Shown here: positions 1 through 4,776 of the stretch, one piece after another
How the letters are laid out: the number at the start of each line of letters is the position of its first letter
Numbering within the stretch: position 1 is the stretch's first letter
NCBI GenBank assembly: GCA_002482865.1
Contig: DLGU01000182.1
Coordinates: forward strand, 1,217-6,271
From: Porphyrobacter sp. UBA7686
Lineage (GTDB): Bacteria; Pseudomonadota; Alphaproteobacteria; Sphingomonadales; Sphingomonadaceae
Length of the DNA stretch: 5,055 bases
Direction of reading: 5' to 3'
The notes under the pieces: generated by a model
The model's input: only the letters and a program-made list of their open reading frames with translations
What the model was told of the DNA's origin: nothing
Databases searched by the model: none
Position numbers and translations under genes: made by a program

Positions 1-1110
1 GACCCGCGCGAGGACAAGATCGACCTCGGTGTGGGGGTCTACCGCACCGAGGATGGCGCCACACCGGTGTTCGCTGCGATCAAGTCGGCAGAGCAGGTGC
101 TGGTCGATAAGCAGGACAGCAAATCCTATCTCGGCCCCGAAGGTGACATGGGCTTCGTCAATGCGCTGATGCCGTATATCTTCGGCGCTGATCCGACGAT
201 GGGCGGGCGCATCCAGGGGATGCAGACGCCCGGCGGCACGGGCGCGGTGCGCCTTGCGCTGGCTCTTGCCCAGAAGGCTGGCGTGAAGCGCGTTCACATG
301 GGCGTGCCGAGCTGGCCGAACCACGCGCAGATCCTCGCCGACTTGGGCATGGAACTGGCGCCATTCGACCACGCCAATCCCGATGGCAGCGCCAATCTTG
401 ATGCCGTGCTGGGGGCGATCAATGGTGCAGTTGCGGACGAAGCGGTTCTGCTGCACGCCTGCTGTCACAACCCCACCGGTATCGATTACACCGCCGACCA
501 ATGGGCTGCGATTGCCGACGCTTTCGCCACCAGCGGCACCTTTCCGATCATCGACTCGGCGTATCAGGGCCTCGGCCAAGGCATGGAGGAAGACGCCGCC
601 GGAATGCGCGCCGTGCTTGCCGCCGTGCCGGAAGCCTTCCTCGCTTACAGCTGCGACAAGAATTTCGGCCAGTATCGTGACCGCGTCGGAGCGTTCTACG
701 TAATGGCCCAGGGCAGCGATGCGCTCGATACTGCGTTCAGCAACGCCAATGCGCTGGCGCGTGCGGCATGGTCGATGCCGCCCGATCACGGCGGCGCGGC
801 GGTGCGGATCATCCTGCGCGATCCTGACATGACTGCGGCGTGGCTGGCCGAGCTTGACGACATGCGCGCCCGGATGCGCGGTGTGCGCGATGCGCTGGCC
901 AAGGCTGGTACGGCAGGCCGTGTAGACCTGATTCCGCTGGGCACGCAGAACGGGCTGTTCGCGATGCTTCCCGTCACCAAGGAGGAAGTGGTGCAGCTTC
1001 GCGAGGAGCACGGCATCTACATGGCCGCCTCGGGCCGGATAAACATCGCCGGTCTGACCTCTGCGAACCTGCCCAAGTTTATCGCGGCGCTGGCGGCGGT
1101 GGCCGGCTGA
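1..1110 (+). CDS. Class I aminotransferase, aspartate/aromatic amino acid (AspC/TyrB family), 5'-truncated
   Basis: This is a PLP-dependent cytosolic enzyme that moves the amino group between aspartate or an aromatic amino acid and a 2-oxo acid. The frame is open from base 1. By comparison with E. coli AspC (from memory), about 22 N-terminal residues lie outside the window; 369 residues are visible. Visible residues match the fold-type I site: Asn157 in HNPTG, Asp185 and Tyr188 in DSAYQG (Asp pairs with the pyridine nitrogen), Lys220 in CDKNFG (Schiff-base lysine), Arg228 in DRVG (phosphate), Arg254 before AWSMPP (equivalent of pig Arg292, which binds the side-chain carboxylate) and Arg346 in ASGRINIAG (binds the alpha-carboxylate). 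TPGGTGA near residue 75 is also typical. Having both arginines fits dicarboxylate substrates. Aspartate versus tyrosine preference cannot be decided from sequence alone. No defect is visible in the part shown. It is followed by a 139-bp gap and appears unlinked in function to its neighbours. Confidence 0.95.
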   Translation, partial: DPREDKIDLGVGVYRTEDGATPVFAAIKSAEQVLVDKQDSKSYLGPEGDMGFVNALMPYIFGADPTMGGRIQGMQTPGGTGAVRLALALAQKAGVKRVHMGVPSWPNHAQILADLGMELAPFDHANPDGSANLDAVLGAINGAVADEAVLLHACCHNPTGIDYTADQWAAIADAFATSGTFPIIDSAYQGLGQGMEEDAAGMRAVLAAVPEAFLAYSCDKNFGQYRDRVGAFYVMAQGSDALDTAFSNANALARAAWSMPPDHGGAAVRIILRDPDMTAAWLAELDDMRARMRGVRDALAKAGTAGRVDLIPLGTQNGLFAMLPVTKEEVVQLREEHGIYMAASGRINIAGLTSANLPKFIAALAAVAG

Positions 1111-1127
1111 GACCGGACATTGCCCGC

Positions 1128-1147
1128 CTGCCCGCCGTGCCGGGCAG
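1128..1147 (+). terminator. GC-rich hairpin after the aminotransferase, possible weak terminator
   Basis: A perfect 7-bp stem (1128-1134 with 1141-1147, core TGCCCG/CGGGCA) and a 6-nt loop begin 17 nt after the aminotransferase stop codon. No T-run follows, so if it ends transcription it is not a classic intrinsic terminator. It may simply be GC-rich spacer. Confidence 0.3.
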
Positions 1148-1209
1148 CTGGTACCTCCGCCTGCGCGGCGAATGGGCGTTTCCTTTGTGCTTGTAAAACA
1201 AAAGGGTAT

Positions 1210-1240
1210 CCCTCACTATGCCGCTGCGACGGCGGAGGGG
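1210..1240 (+). promoter_or_regulatory. Shine-Dalgarno of the 1250 gene inside a hairpin
   Basis: GGAGGGG at 1234-1240 lies 9 nt before the ATG at 1250 and sets that start. The same bases can pair upstream: CCCTC (1210-1214) with GAGGG (1235-1239), enclosing GCCG (1220-1223) with CGGC (1230-1233) around a 6-nt loop. The two stems are separated by an ACTAT bulge and one G. If it forms in the mRNA, it would hide the ribosome binding site. The Shine-Dalgarno is clear; the regulatory role is inferred. Confidence 0.45.
1215..1236 (+). repeat. 22-nt imperfect direct repeat, copy 1
   Basis: This copy matches 2679-2700 in 20 of 22 positions, including a perfect 14-nt run (ACTATGCCGCTGCG, 1215-1228). 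It overlaps the hairpin and Shine-Dalgarno of the exported-protein gene. Part of the match is a GCC-GCT-GCG run that also occurs at 1340-1348, so chance or codon bias remains possible. Confidence 0.4.
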
Positions 1241-1249
1241 CTTGTCAAA

Positions 1250-2008
1250 ATGTTGCGTTTCATCACTCTGGCTCCATGTCTGCTGCTGGCGGGCGAGACG
1301 GCGGTGGCCGTGGCGCAGGTGCCGGAAAACACGCCCGGTGCCGCTGCGCAGGATTGCGCCCCGCCGGGCAACTTCGCCAAGCGTTTCCCCGCGCTCACCG
1401 AGAAGAAAGCGCTGCGCAAGGTGACGCGCCTGTTTTTGCGCGAATCGTACGGTCTGCTCAAACCCGATAACCCGGTGACCGGGGCAGAGGTGAATTCGAA
1501 CAATCTCTATGCCAAGACGATGTTCGGCGTTGCTGGCTATGGCCGGGATCACACCTTTGCCGCGATCGTGCAGCCGCTAGGTGGTGAGCGCAACTATGAA
1601 ATCCGGATCAGCGATACGGAATACACGCAGGGTTCCCAGCGCTATTTCACAAACGAGTTGGCCGAGCTGCATGTGCCCTATCGCGGAGGAACGGTGGTGG
1701 TGCCGCGTTCGGAGCGTTGGGTGGAAGGTTTCTGCGAGATGTTCCGCGCGGACGCTCCACCGCCCGGCTGCTTCAACACTGCTGTCGGTTCGTTCGCCAT
1801 CGACCTTGCGCTGTTCGAAGCACTGGCCGCCAGCGATCCTGCCAAGCCGATAGCGGTTCTTGCGCGCAAGAGCGACGGTTCGATGACCGCCTGTCCCTAT
1901 TACTTCTCGCCCCTGTCGTTCAAGGCGGTGCTGCTGACGATCGACGATGCCTACGCAAAGGCGGCTGAGCGGGAGGCGAGGCGGCGTGCGGGGCAAAAGG
2001 CCCAATGA
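1250..2008 (+). CDS. Exported protein of unknown function with four mature-part cysteines
   Basis: I do not recognise this 252-residue protein as a member of a named family. Residues 1-22 look like a Sec signal peptide: a short basic start (MLRF), a hydrophobic core (residues 5-15) and an AVA-type signal peptidase I site, with cleavage probably after Ala22. The mature part has four cysteines (Cys36, Cys162, Cys174, Cys215), enough for two disulfides, which suits the periplasm or exterior. There is no lipobox and no second membrane segment. The C-terminal tail (237-252) is strongly basic. ATG 1250 is preferred over the in-frame ATG at 1172 because it has a good Shine-Dalgarno 9 nt upstream and the signal peptide begins right there. 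A longer start would bury the hydrophobic segment behind 26 residues. The gene ends 26 bp from the convergent Imm11 gene. A role alongside the immunity genes is possible but unsupported. Confidence 0.8.
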   Translation: MLRFITLAPCLLLAGETAVAVAQVPENTPGAAAQDCAPPGNFAKRFPALTEKKALRKVTRLFLRESYGLLKPDNPVTGAEVNSNNLYAKTMFGVAGYGRDHTFAAIVQPLGGERNYEIRISDTEYTQGSQRYFTNELAELHVPYRGGTVVVPRSERWVEGFCEMFRADAPPPGCFNTAVGSFAIDLALFEALAASDPAKPIAVLARKSDGSMTACPYYFSPLSFKAVLLTIDDAYAKAAEREARRRAGQKAQ

Positions 2009-2034
2009 TATTAGTCTGAGCCAGGTTTCACGTT

Positions 2035-2619
2035 TCAAGTCACAGGGGTAAAAACAACACCTGTGGCTTCGACAGATTCCATGCGATCCTTCACCAATTG
2101 ACTGACGATCAACGTTCCCAAGGATCGAGACAGCCTGAATATGTTGTGGCCGTACGCCTTGGCGGGATCGATGACGAATTTCTCGAATGTGGCGTACTGA
2201 CCGACATGGCCTTCTGTGGGAGCGTCTTCCTCGGACCATTTATGGAAAACAGATCGTGTCTCATCGACACAATCCAATTTGTCCTCGATTATCATTATGT
2301 AGTAACTCGTGGATAGTATGATTCCTTCAATATCCACTGGCTCTAGAACTGTGTTCCGGTAAGGGTTTGCTATTTCCTTGATGTCGGAAAGCGCGTCCTT
2401 AACTTTCTGGCTTACGATTGGCAAAGTGCCCGAGATAGTTGCAAAATCGGTCTCCACACCATCCTTCAGGATCGTTATCGGCCAACGCCCCGGCTCCATC
2501 AGTTCCACCGGGGGGTCGTAAAATAGGTGGTCGTTGCCATATTTCAGACCCCCAAGGTGCCATCTCCCCTGAACAATGTCCGGGCTGAACAGATCATCGC
2601 GCATGGTATAATAATTCAC
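2035..2619 (-). CDS. Imm11-family (DUF1629) immunity protein
   Basis: This 194-residue protein matches the pattern I know for Imm11/DUF1629, immunity proteins thought to neutralise polymorphic toxins in the cytoplasm. Visible hallmarks are an N-terminal MNYY strand, GRWHLG (18-23), DFATISGTLPIVS (58-70), VDIEG (95-99), LDCVDETRSVFHKW (115-128), VGQY (139-142), a FVIDP strand (148-152), NIFRL (159-163) and a GVVFTPV end. The segments at 66-77 and 169-180 both read IVSQ-x-VKD. The start is GTG at 2617-2619: GGAGGT sits 7 nt upstream, and starting at the internal ATG (residue 6) would lose the family's first strand. It is the last gene of the minus-strand block, 102 bp after the preceding gene. 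A hand count over 2041-2580 gives 268 G/C in 540 bases (about 50%), far below the roughly 70% of neighbouring genes, which suggests separate acquisition. No cognate toxin is in view. Confidence 0.75.
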   Translation of the reverse strand: MNYYTMRDDLFSPDIVQGRWHLGGLKYGNDHLFYDPPVELMEPGRWPITILKDGVETDFATISGTLPIVSQKVKDALSDIKEIANPYRNTVLEPVDIEGIILSTSYYIMIIEDKLDCVDETRSVFHKWSEEDAPTEGHVGQYATFEKFVIDPAKAYGHNIFRLSRSLGTLIVSQLVKDRMESVEATGVVFTPVT

Positions 2620-2626
2620 TCTGCTG

Positions 2627-2632
2627 ACCTCC
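2627..2632 (-). promoter_or_regulatory. Shine-Dalgarno deciding the GTG start of the Imm11 gene
   Basis: On the minus strand GGAGGT stands 7 nt before the GTG at 2619. The internal ATG at 2604 has no comparable site at the right distance, so this motif decides the start. Confidence 0.65.
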
Positions 2633-2678
2633 AGAAAGCCACCGTTCTATCCAACAGCCCGGCTTAACTGCAACGATG

Positions 2679-2700
2679 ACTATGCCGCTGCGGAGGCGGA
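2679..2700 (+). repeat. 22-nt imperfect direct repeat, copy 2
   Basis: This is the second copy of the 1215-1236 repeat, in the same orientation. It lies in the 102-bp gap between the YezG-like and Imm11 genes. Together the copies bracket the exported-protein gene and the low-GC Imm11 gene (about 1.4 kb). Just beyond it, at 2711-2720, is a perfect 10-bp palindrome, TAATGCATTA. Confidence 0.4.
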
Positions 2701-2721
2701 AGCCGCGCGATAATGCATTAC

Positions 2722-3039
2722 TTACGGATATTCGAACTGGACCTGTGCCTTGACCTCGCGATCAACGGTCAGCGTGAAGGCATCCCACTCACCGCCGGTG
2801 TGCGCCGCCATCAGCGCGCGCAGCTCCTCGCACAGCACGAGATTGTCTGTCGCCGCGCCCGGCGATAGCTGCGCGTTGTGAGTCTTGCCGCCCAGCGCAT
2901 AGGAAAGCTGGCTGCTGATCGTTTCGTACTCGTGCTCGTACGTGTACCGGCAGCTGATGGAATCGTACCGGTGCGGCGCATTGGCGTGCAAGATCGCCGC
3001 CAGCTGGTCGAGTATTTCCTGCTGTTTCAGAAGGCTCAT
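2722..3039 (-). CDS. YezG/DUF600-like immunity protein
   Basis: This small soluble protein (105 aa) resembles the YezG (DUF600) family. B. subtilis YezG is described as the immunity partner of the LXG toxin YeeF. The layout fits: an N-terminal helix (residues 5-20), an AP-x-x-Y turn, two strands around 28-49, a helix with EEL (71-73) and LM (76-77), then GGEW (82-85) followed by two strands ending in FEYP. The family's closing Trp, T-x-x-V-D and F-x-Y pattern is seen at WDAFTLTVDREVKAQVQFEY. The match is by pattern only, so another small immunity family remains possible. The ATG at 3039 has a weak GGAAAA site 5 nt upstream. It starts 46 bp after the Imm26-like gene and is probably in the same transcript. 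A sampled line (2761-2820) is 41/60 G/C, unlike the low-GC Imm11 gene that follows. Confidence 0.55.
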   Translation of the reverse strand: MSLLKQQEILDQLAAILHANAPHRYDSISCRYTYEHEYETISSQLSYALGGKTHNAQLSPGAATDNLVLCEELRALMAAHTGGEWDAFTLTVDREVKAQVQFEYP

Positions 3040-3085
3040 GATCGTTTTCCGTTATGTTACAGGGGCGCTTTTCGTTGGCAGTAAC

Positions 3086-3553
3086 CTAAAGAAAGTCGCG
3101 CTCCACGCGGTATTGATCCTGGATCAATTGCAGGAACATCGGCGCGCTTGGCAATGAAGGCCCGCGGGGGTAGCGCCGTTGCTCTTCGGTGAGCGGGCCG
3201 GCGGCGCGCCATTCGCGCTCTCCGTTCCAGAAAAACCAGATCGTCGCGTCGCCCTGGCCCGGATTGTTCGCGTTTCGGAACGTCGGAAAGGCCGCGTTGC
3301 AAGGTGCGACTGGCACATTCCCCACCACTGAAAACAGACCTTGCGATACTGCATGACCTATGAGGAAAGTCGTGATGTAATCGGGCACGCGGTTCACATA
3401 ATCGGTGAAATCAGCGGGCCGCTTGTCCGGAAAATCATAGAAGACGCCGACCACGAATTTGTACTTTTCGTGGCTATGCAGCACTTGGCCGTAGCACACC
3501 CCTTCGGTCGTCAGGATCGCGAAGATATCGCCAACGGTCACGCGCTTGCCCAT
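3086..3553 (-). CDS. Imm26-like immunity protein
   Basis: This 155-residue cytosolic protein begins with the signature I associate with Imm26: VTVGDIFAI (5-13) followed by YGQVL (21-25) and a strand FVVGVFYDF (about 33-41). Imm26 proteins are predicted immunity proteins of polymorphic toxin systems with small beta-rich folds. The remainder, including a WFFWNGEREW segment near 105-114 and a C-terminal helix MFLQLIQDQY, is not diagnostic to me. The ATG at 3551-3553 follows AGGAG (3562-3566) by 8 nt. That Shine-Dalgarno overlaps the TAG stop (3565-3567) of the 202-aa gene upstream, which points to co-transcription and likely translational coupling. Family assignment rests mainly on the first 45 residues. 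No toxin lies next to it. Confidence 0.6.
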   Translation of the reverse strand: MGKRVTVGDIFAILTTEGVCYGQVLHSHEKYKFVVGVFYDFPDKRPADFTDYVNRVPDYITTFLIGHAVSQGLFSVVGNVPVAPCNAAFPTFRNANNPGQGDATIWFFWNGEREWRAAGPLTEEQRRYPRGPSLPSAPMFLQLIQDQYRVERDFL

Positions 3554-3567
3554 TTGTAAAGCTCCTA
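3551..3567 (-). promoter_or_regulatory. Stop codon / Shine-Dalgarno overlap coupling two immunity-block genes
   Basis: On the minus strand TAGGAG (3562-3567) contains both the TAG stop of the 202-aa gene and the AGGAG ribosome binding site of the Imm26-like gene, whose ATG follows 8 nt later. Such an overlap lets ribosomes finishing one gene start the next. Confidence 0.6.
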
Positions 3568-4173
3568 AACCCGCATTCGGGGCGTGCGTGGCAGCCAGTC
3601 GGGGTTGGCGCGGCGCTGCCTGGCGAAATCCAGCGCGGCGGTCACATAATCGGCGGTGATGTAGGGCACGAAGCCGAGGCGGTCGCCGCTGGCGAAGGCA
3701 TCGGCGTAGCCTTGCAGCACGTCGACCGCCCCGGTCGCCGCCAGTGCGGCCAGATGACGCGCGGGCATGTCGCCAAGGCCGTTGGCTTCCTTATCCAGCA
3801 AAGCATCCATCGCCGCATCGCAATCGACCTGCTGGCCCCATGCGATCCACTGGGTGATCGCGGCATCGATGTCGGCATCATCGGCGACTTCCTTGGCGAT
3901 GTCGATTTGCGGCGAACGCGCCAACGGACAGCTCTCGGCGATCCGCTTTCGCGGATACCCCATCAGGGTGTAGGCCGTGCTGATTGCATCGGTGGTAACC
4001 CACCCGCCAAGATGGAAGGGGAAGCTCGGGCTGCGCTTGCTGAGGATCGCTAGCAGGACGCGGTCGCCCAGCCGCAGCTCGCCGCAGGGCATGCTGGTTT
4101 CGTCACGGGTCACCCGCCAGCCGCGCGCGGCGAAGGCTTTTGCAAGGTCGTTCTGGTTAGCCACGTACGTCAT
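3565..4173 (-). CDS. Unrecognised 202-aa protein, first gene of the immunity block
   Basis: I do not recognise a family. The protein is soluble, with no signal peptide or membrane segment. Residues 1-45 look alpha/beta (a helix, then WRVTRDE and LRLGDRVLLAIL strands). Residues 50-70 carry FHLGGWVTTDAISTAY. Residues 92-190 are mostly helical and alanine-rich, and the end is basic (RQRRANPDWLPRTPRMRV). Cysteines at 30, 82 and 118 form no obvious metal site. Placement at the head of a block of three immunity-like genes, coupled to the Imm26-like gene, suggests another immunity or accessory protein; this is guilt by association only. The ATG at 4171-4173 has only a distant AAGGGG (4186-4191, 12 nt away), so initiation may be modest. 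No standard start codon lies in the four in-frame codons just upstream. Hand-counted G/C over 3601-3780 is 129/180 (about 72%), typical of the host. Confidence 0.75.
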   Translation of the reverse strand: MTYVANQNDLAKAFAARGWRVTRDETSMPCGELRLGDRVLLAILSKRSPSFPFHLGGWVTTDAISTAYTLMGYPRKRIAESCPLARSPQIDIAKEVADDADIDAAITQWIAWGQQVDCDAAMDALLDKEANGLGDMPARHLAALAATGAVDVLQGYADAFASGDRLGFVPYITADYVTAALDFARQRRANPDWLPRTPRMRV

Positions 4174-4261
4174 CGATGATATGCGCCCCTTGGCCGCCCA
4201 GCCGGGTCAGGCAGGAATTCCAGCAATACCAGACCGATGCGCAATTGCGAGGGGCTGTGAC

Positions 4262-4327
4262 ATGAACGGTGCTTTCGCAGCATTCAGGGGAAACACACCG
4301 CTATCCCTTGCGGCCGCTTTGACGTAG
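4262..4327 (+). CDS. Possible 21-aa small protein or leader peptide upstream of the BLUF gene
   Basis: ATG 4262 opens a 21-codon frame (begins MNGAFAAFRG, ends AAALT) closed by TAG at 4325-4327. GAGGGG at 4249-4254 stands 7 nt upstream, a better site than those of several genes here. The frame ends 34 nt before the proposed BLUF start. It may be a leader peptide that controls BLUF translation, an independent small protein, or chance. No codon run suggests attenuation by a particular amino acid. The TTGACG hexamer within its end would conflict with it if that were the BLUF promoter. Confidence 0.22.
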   Translation: MNGAFAAFRGNTPLSLAAALT

Positions 4328-4350
4328 TCTGAATGCCATTACCTGATCCC

Positions 4351-4355
4351 GGGAG
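4351..4355 (+). promoter_or_regulatory. Shine-Dalgarno pointing to the ATC start of the BLUF gene
   Basis: GGGAG lies 6 nt before ATC 4362, ideal spacing for initiation there. The next standard start, ATG 4413, has no such site. This motif is the main evidence for placing the BLUF start at 4362. Confidence 0.45.
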
Positions 4356-4361
4356 CCTCCA

Positions 4362-4763
4362 ATCGAAAAACGCATCATCTATCGCTCGCAGCCCTTCGGT
4401 TTCGATACGGCCATGCTGGCGGGTATTCTGTCCGCCGCGCGGCGCAACAATCCGGAATATGGCATCACCGGAGCGCTGGTTTGCCGACACGACCTTTATC
4501 TTCAGCTGATCGAAGGGCCGGCAGAGGCGATAGACGCGCTTTATGCGCTGATTGGTGAGGATGATCGCCATTTCGACATGCGGCTGTTGCTGGCCGAGGA
4601 CATGGGCGAACGGATGTTTCCCAATTGGGCGATGCTGGATGACACCGCGCCGTCACAGTTCTGGTCGGCTGAAGACGTGGCGGCAGGCGCGCTGGAAGCG
4701 GCCAGTCCTGAAGAACTGCGCGCGCCGTTTCTCCGGCTTGCGGCGGCCCATCCGGGCGGTTGA
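4362..4763 (+). CDS. Short BLUF-domain blue-light photoreceptor, no standard start codon
   Basis: This is a 133-residue, FAD-binding BLUF protein, the length of stand-alone types such as BlrB or PixD. Counting from ATC 4362, the photochemical residues are Tyr7 (IIYRS), Asn30 (RRNN), Gln48 (YLQLIEGP), Trp89 and Met91 (FPNWAM). The spacings Asn-Gln 18, Gln-Trp 41 and Trp-Met 2 equal those of AppA Asn45, Gln63, Trp104 and Met106. GITGAL (34-39) and DDRH (67-70) are also typical. A short helical tail (about 94-133) follows, with no output domain, so signalling would be by protein contact. The frame is open only from 4347. Between there and Tyr7 no ATG, GTG, TTG or CTG occurs in frame. ATG 4413 would remove the first strand and Tyr7. 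Either ATC is used, or the start was lost by mutation or sequencing error. It converges on riboflavin synthase 13 bp away. Confidence 0.85.
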   Translation: MEKRIIYRSQPFGFDTAMLAGILSAARRNNPEYGITGALVCRHDLYLQLIEGPAEAIDALYALIGEDDRHFDMRLLLAEDMGERMFPNWAMLDDTAPSQFWSAEDVAAGALEAASPEELRAPFLRLAAAHPGG

Positions 4764-4776
4764 TGACTGCTCGGCC

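Larger units (their letters stand above)
4174..4361. other. Divergent intergenic region between the immunity block and the BLUF gene
   Basis: This 188-bp region must hold the promoters for both directions. It contains two perfect palindromes, GGAATTCC (4214-4221) and CGCAATTGCG (4240-4249), which could be protein-binding sites. It also has a TTGACG hexamer at 4319-4324 on the plus strand, but no convincing -10 box at the proper distance. A small ORF with a good Shine-Dalgarno lies at 4262-4327. No RNA gene or terminator is evident. Confidence 0.5.

Noticed and set aside
1185..1212. TTGTGC ... TATCCC as a promoter for the exported-protein gene
   Set aside because: With a 16-bp spacer, both boxes match only partly; too weak to list as a feature.
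1172..1249. Earlier in-frame ATG (1172) for the exported-protein gene
   Set aside because: It lacks a good Shine-Dalgarno and would place 26 residues ahead of the signal peptide; ATG 1250 has GGAGGGG 9 nt upstream.
1079..1552. Minus-strand open frame of 157 codons over the aminotransferase end and the exported-protein gene
   Set aside because: It is a shadow frame: antisense to a gene with a signal peptide and good start, with no family resemblance.
1577..2239. Minus-strand open frame of 220 codons spanning the convergent junction
   Set aside because: It covers parts of two supported genes, is arginine/histidine-rich and has no recognisable domain.
2590..2604. ATG at 2604 as the start of the Imm11 protein
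   Set aside because: The GTG five codons upstream has an ideal GGAGGT and restores the family's N-terminal strand.
3040..3085. GTTAC/GTAAC inverted repeat between the YezG-like and Imm26-like genes
   Set aside because: The stem is only 5 bp with a loop of about 20 nt and no T-run, so it is not a credible terminator or attenuator.
4319..4347. TTGACG (4319-4324) as the -35 box of a BLUF promoter
   Set aside because: At 17-bp spacing the -10 position reads CCTGAT, a poor match, and transcription would start at or inside the Shine-Dalgarno.
4413..4763. ATG 4413 as the start of the BLUF protein
   Set aside because: It would remove the first beta strand and the essential Tyr and has no ribosome binding site; the BLUF sequence clearly continues upstream in frame.
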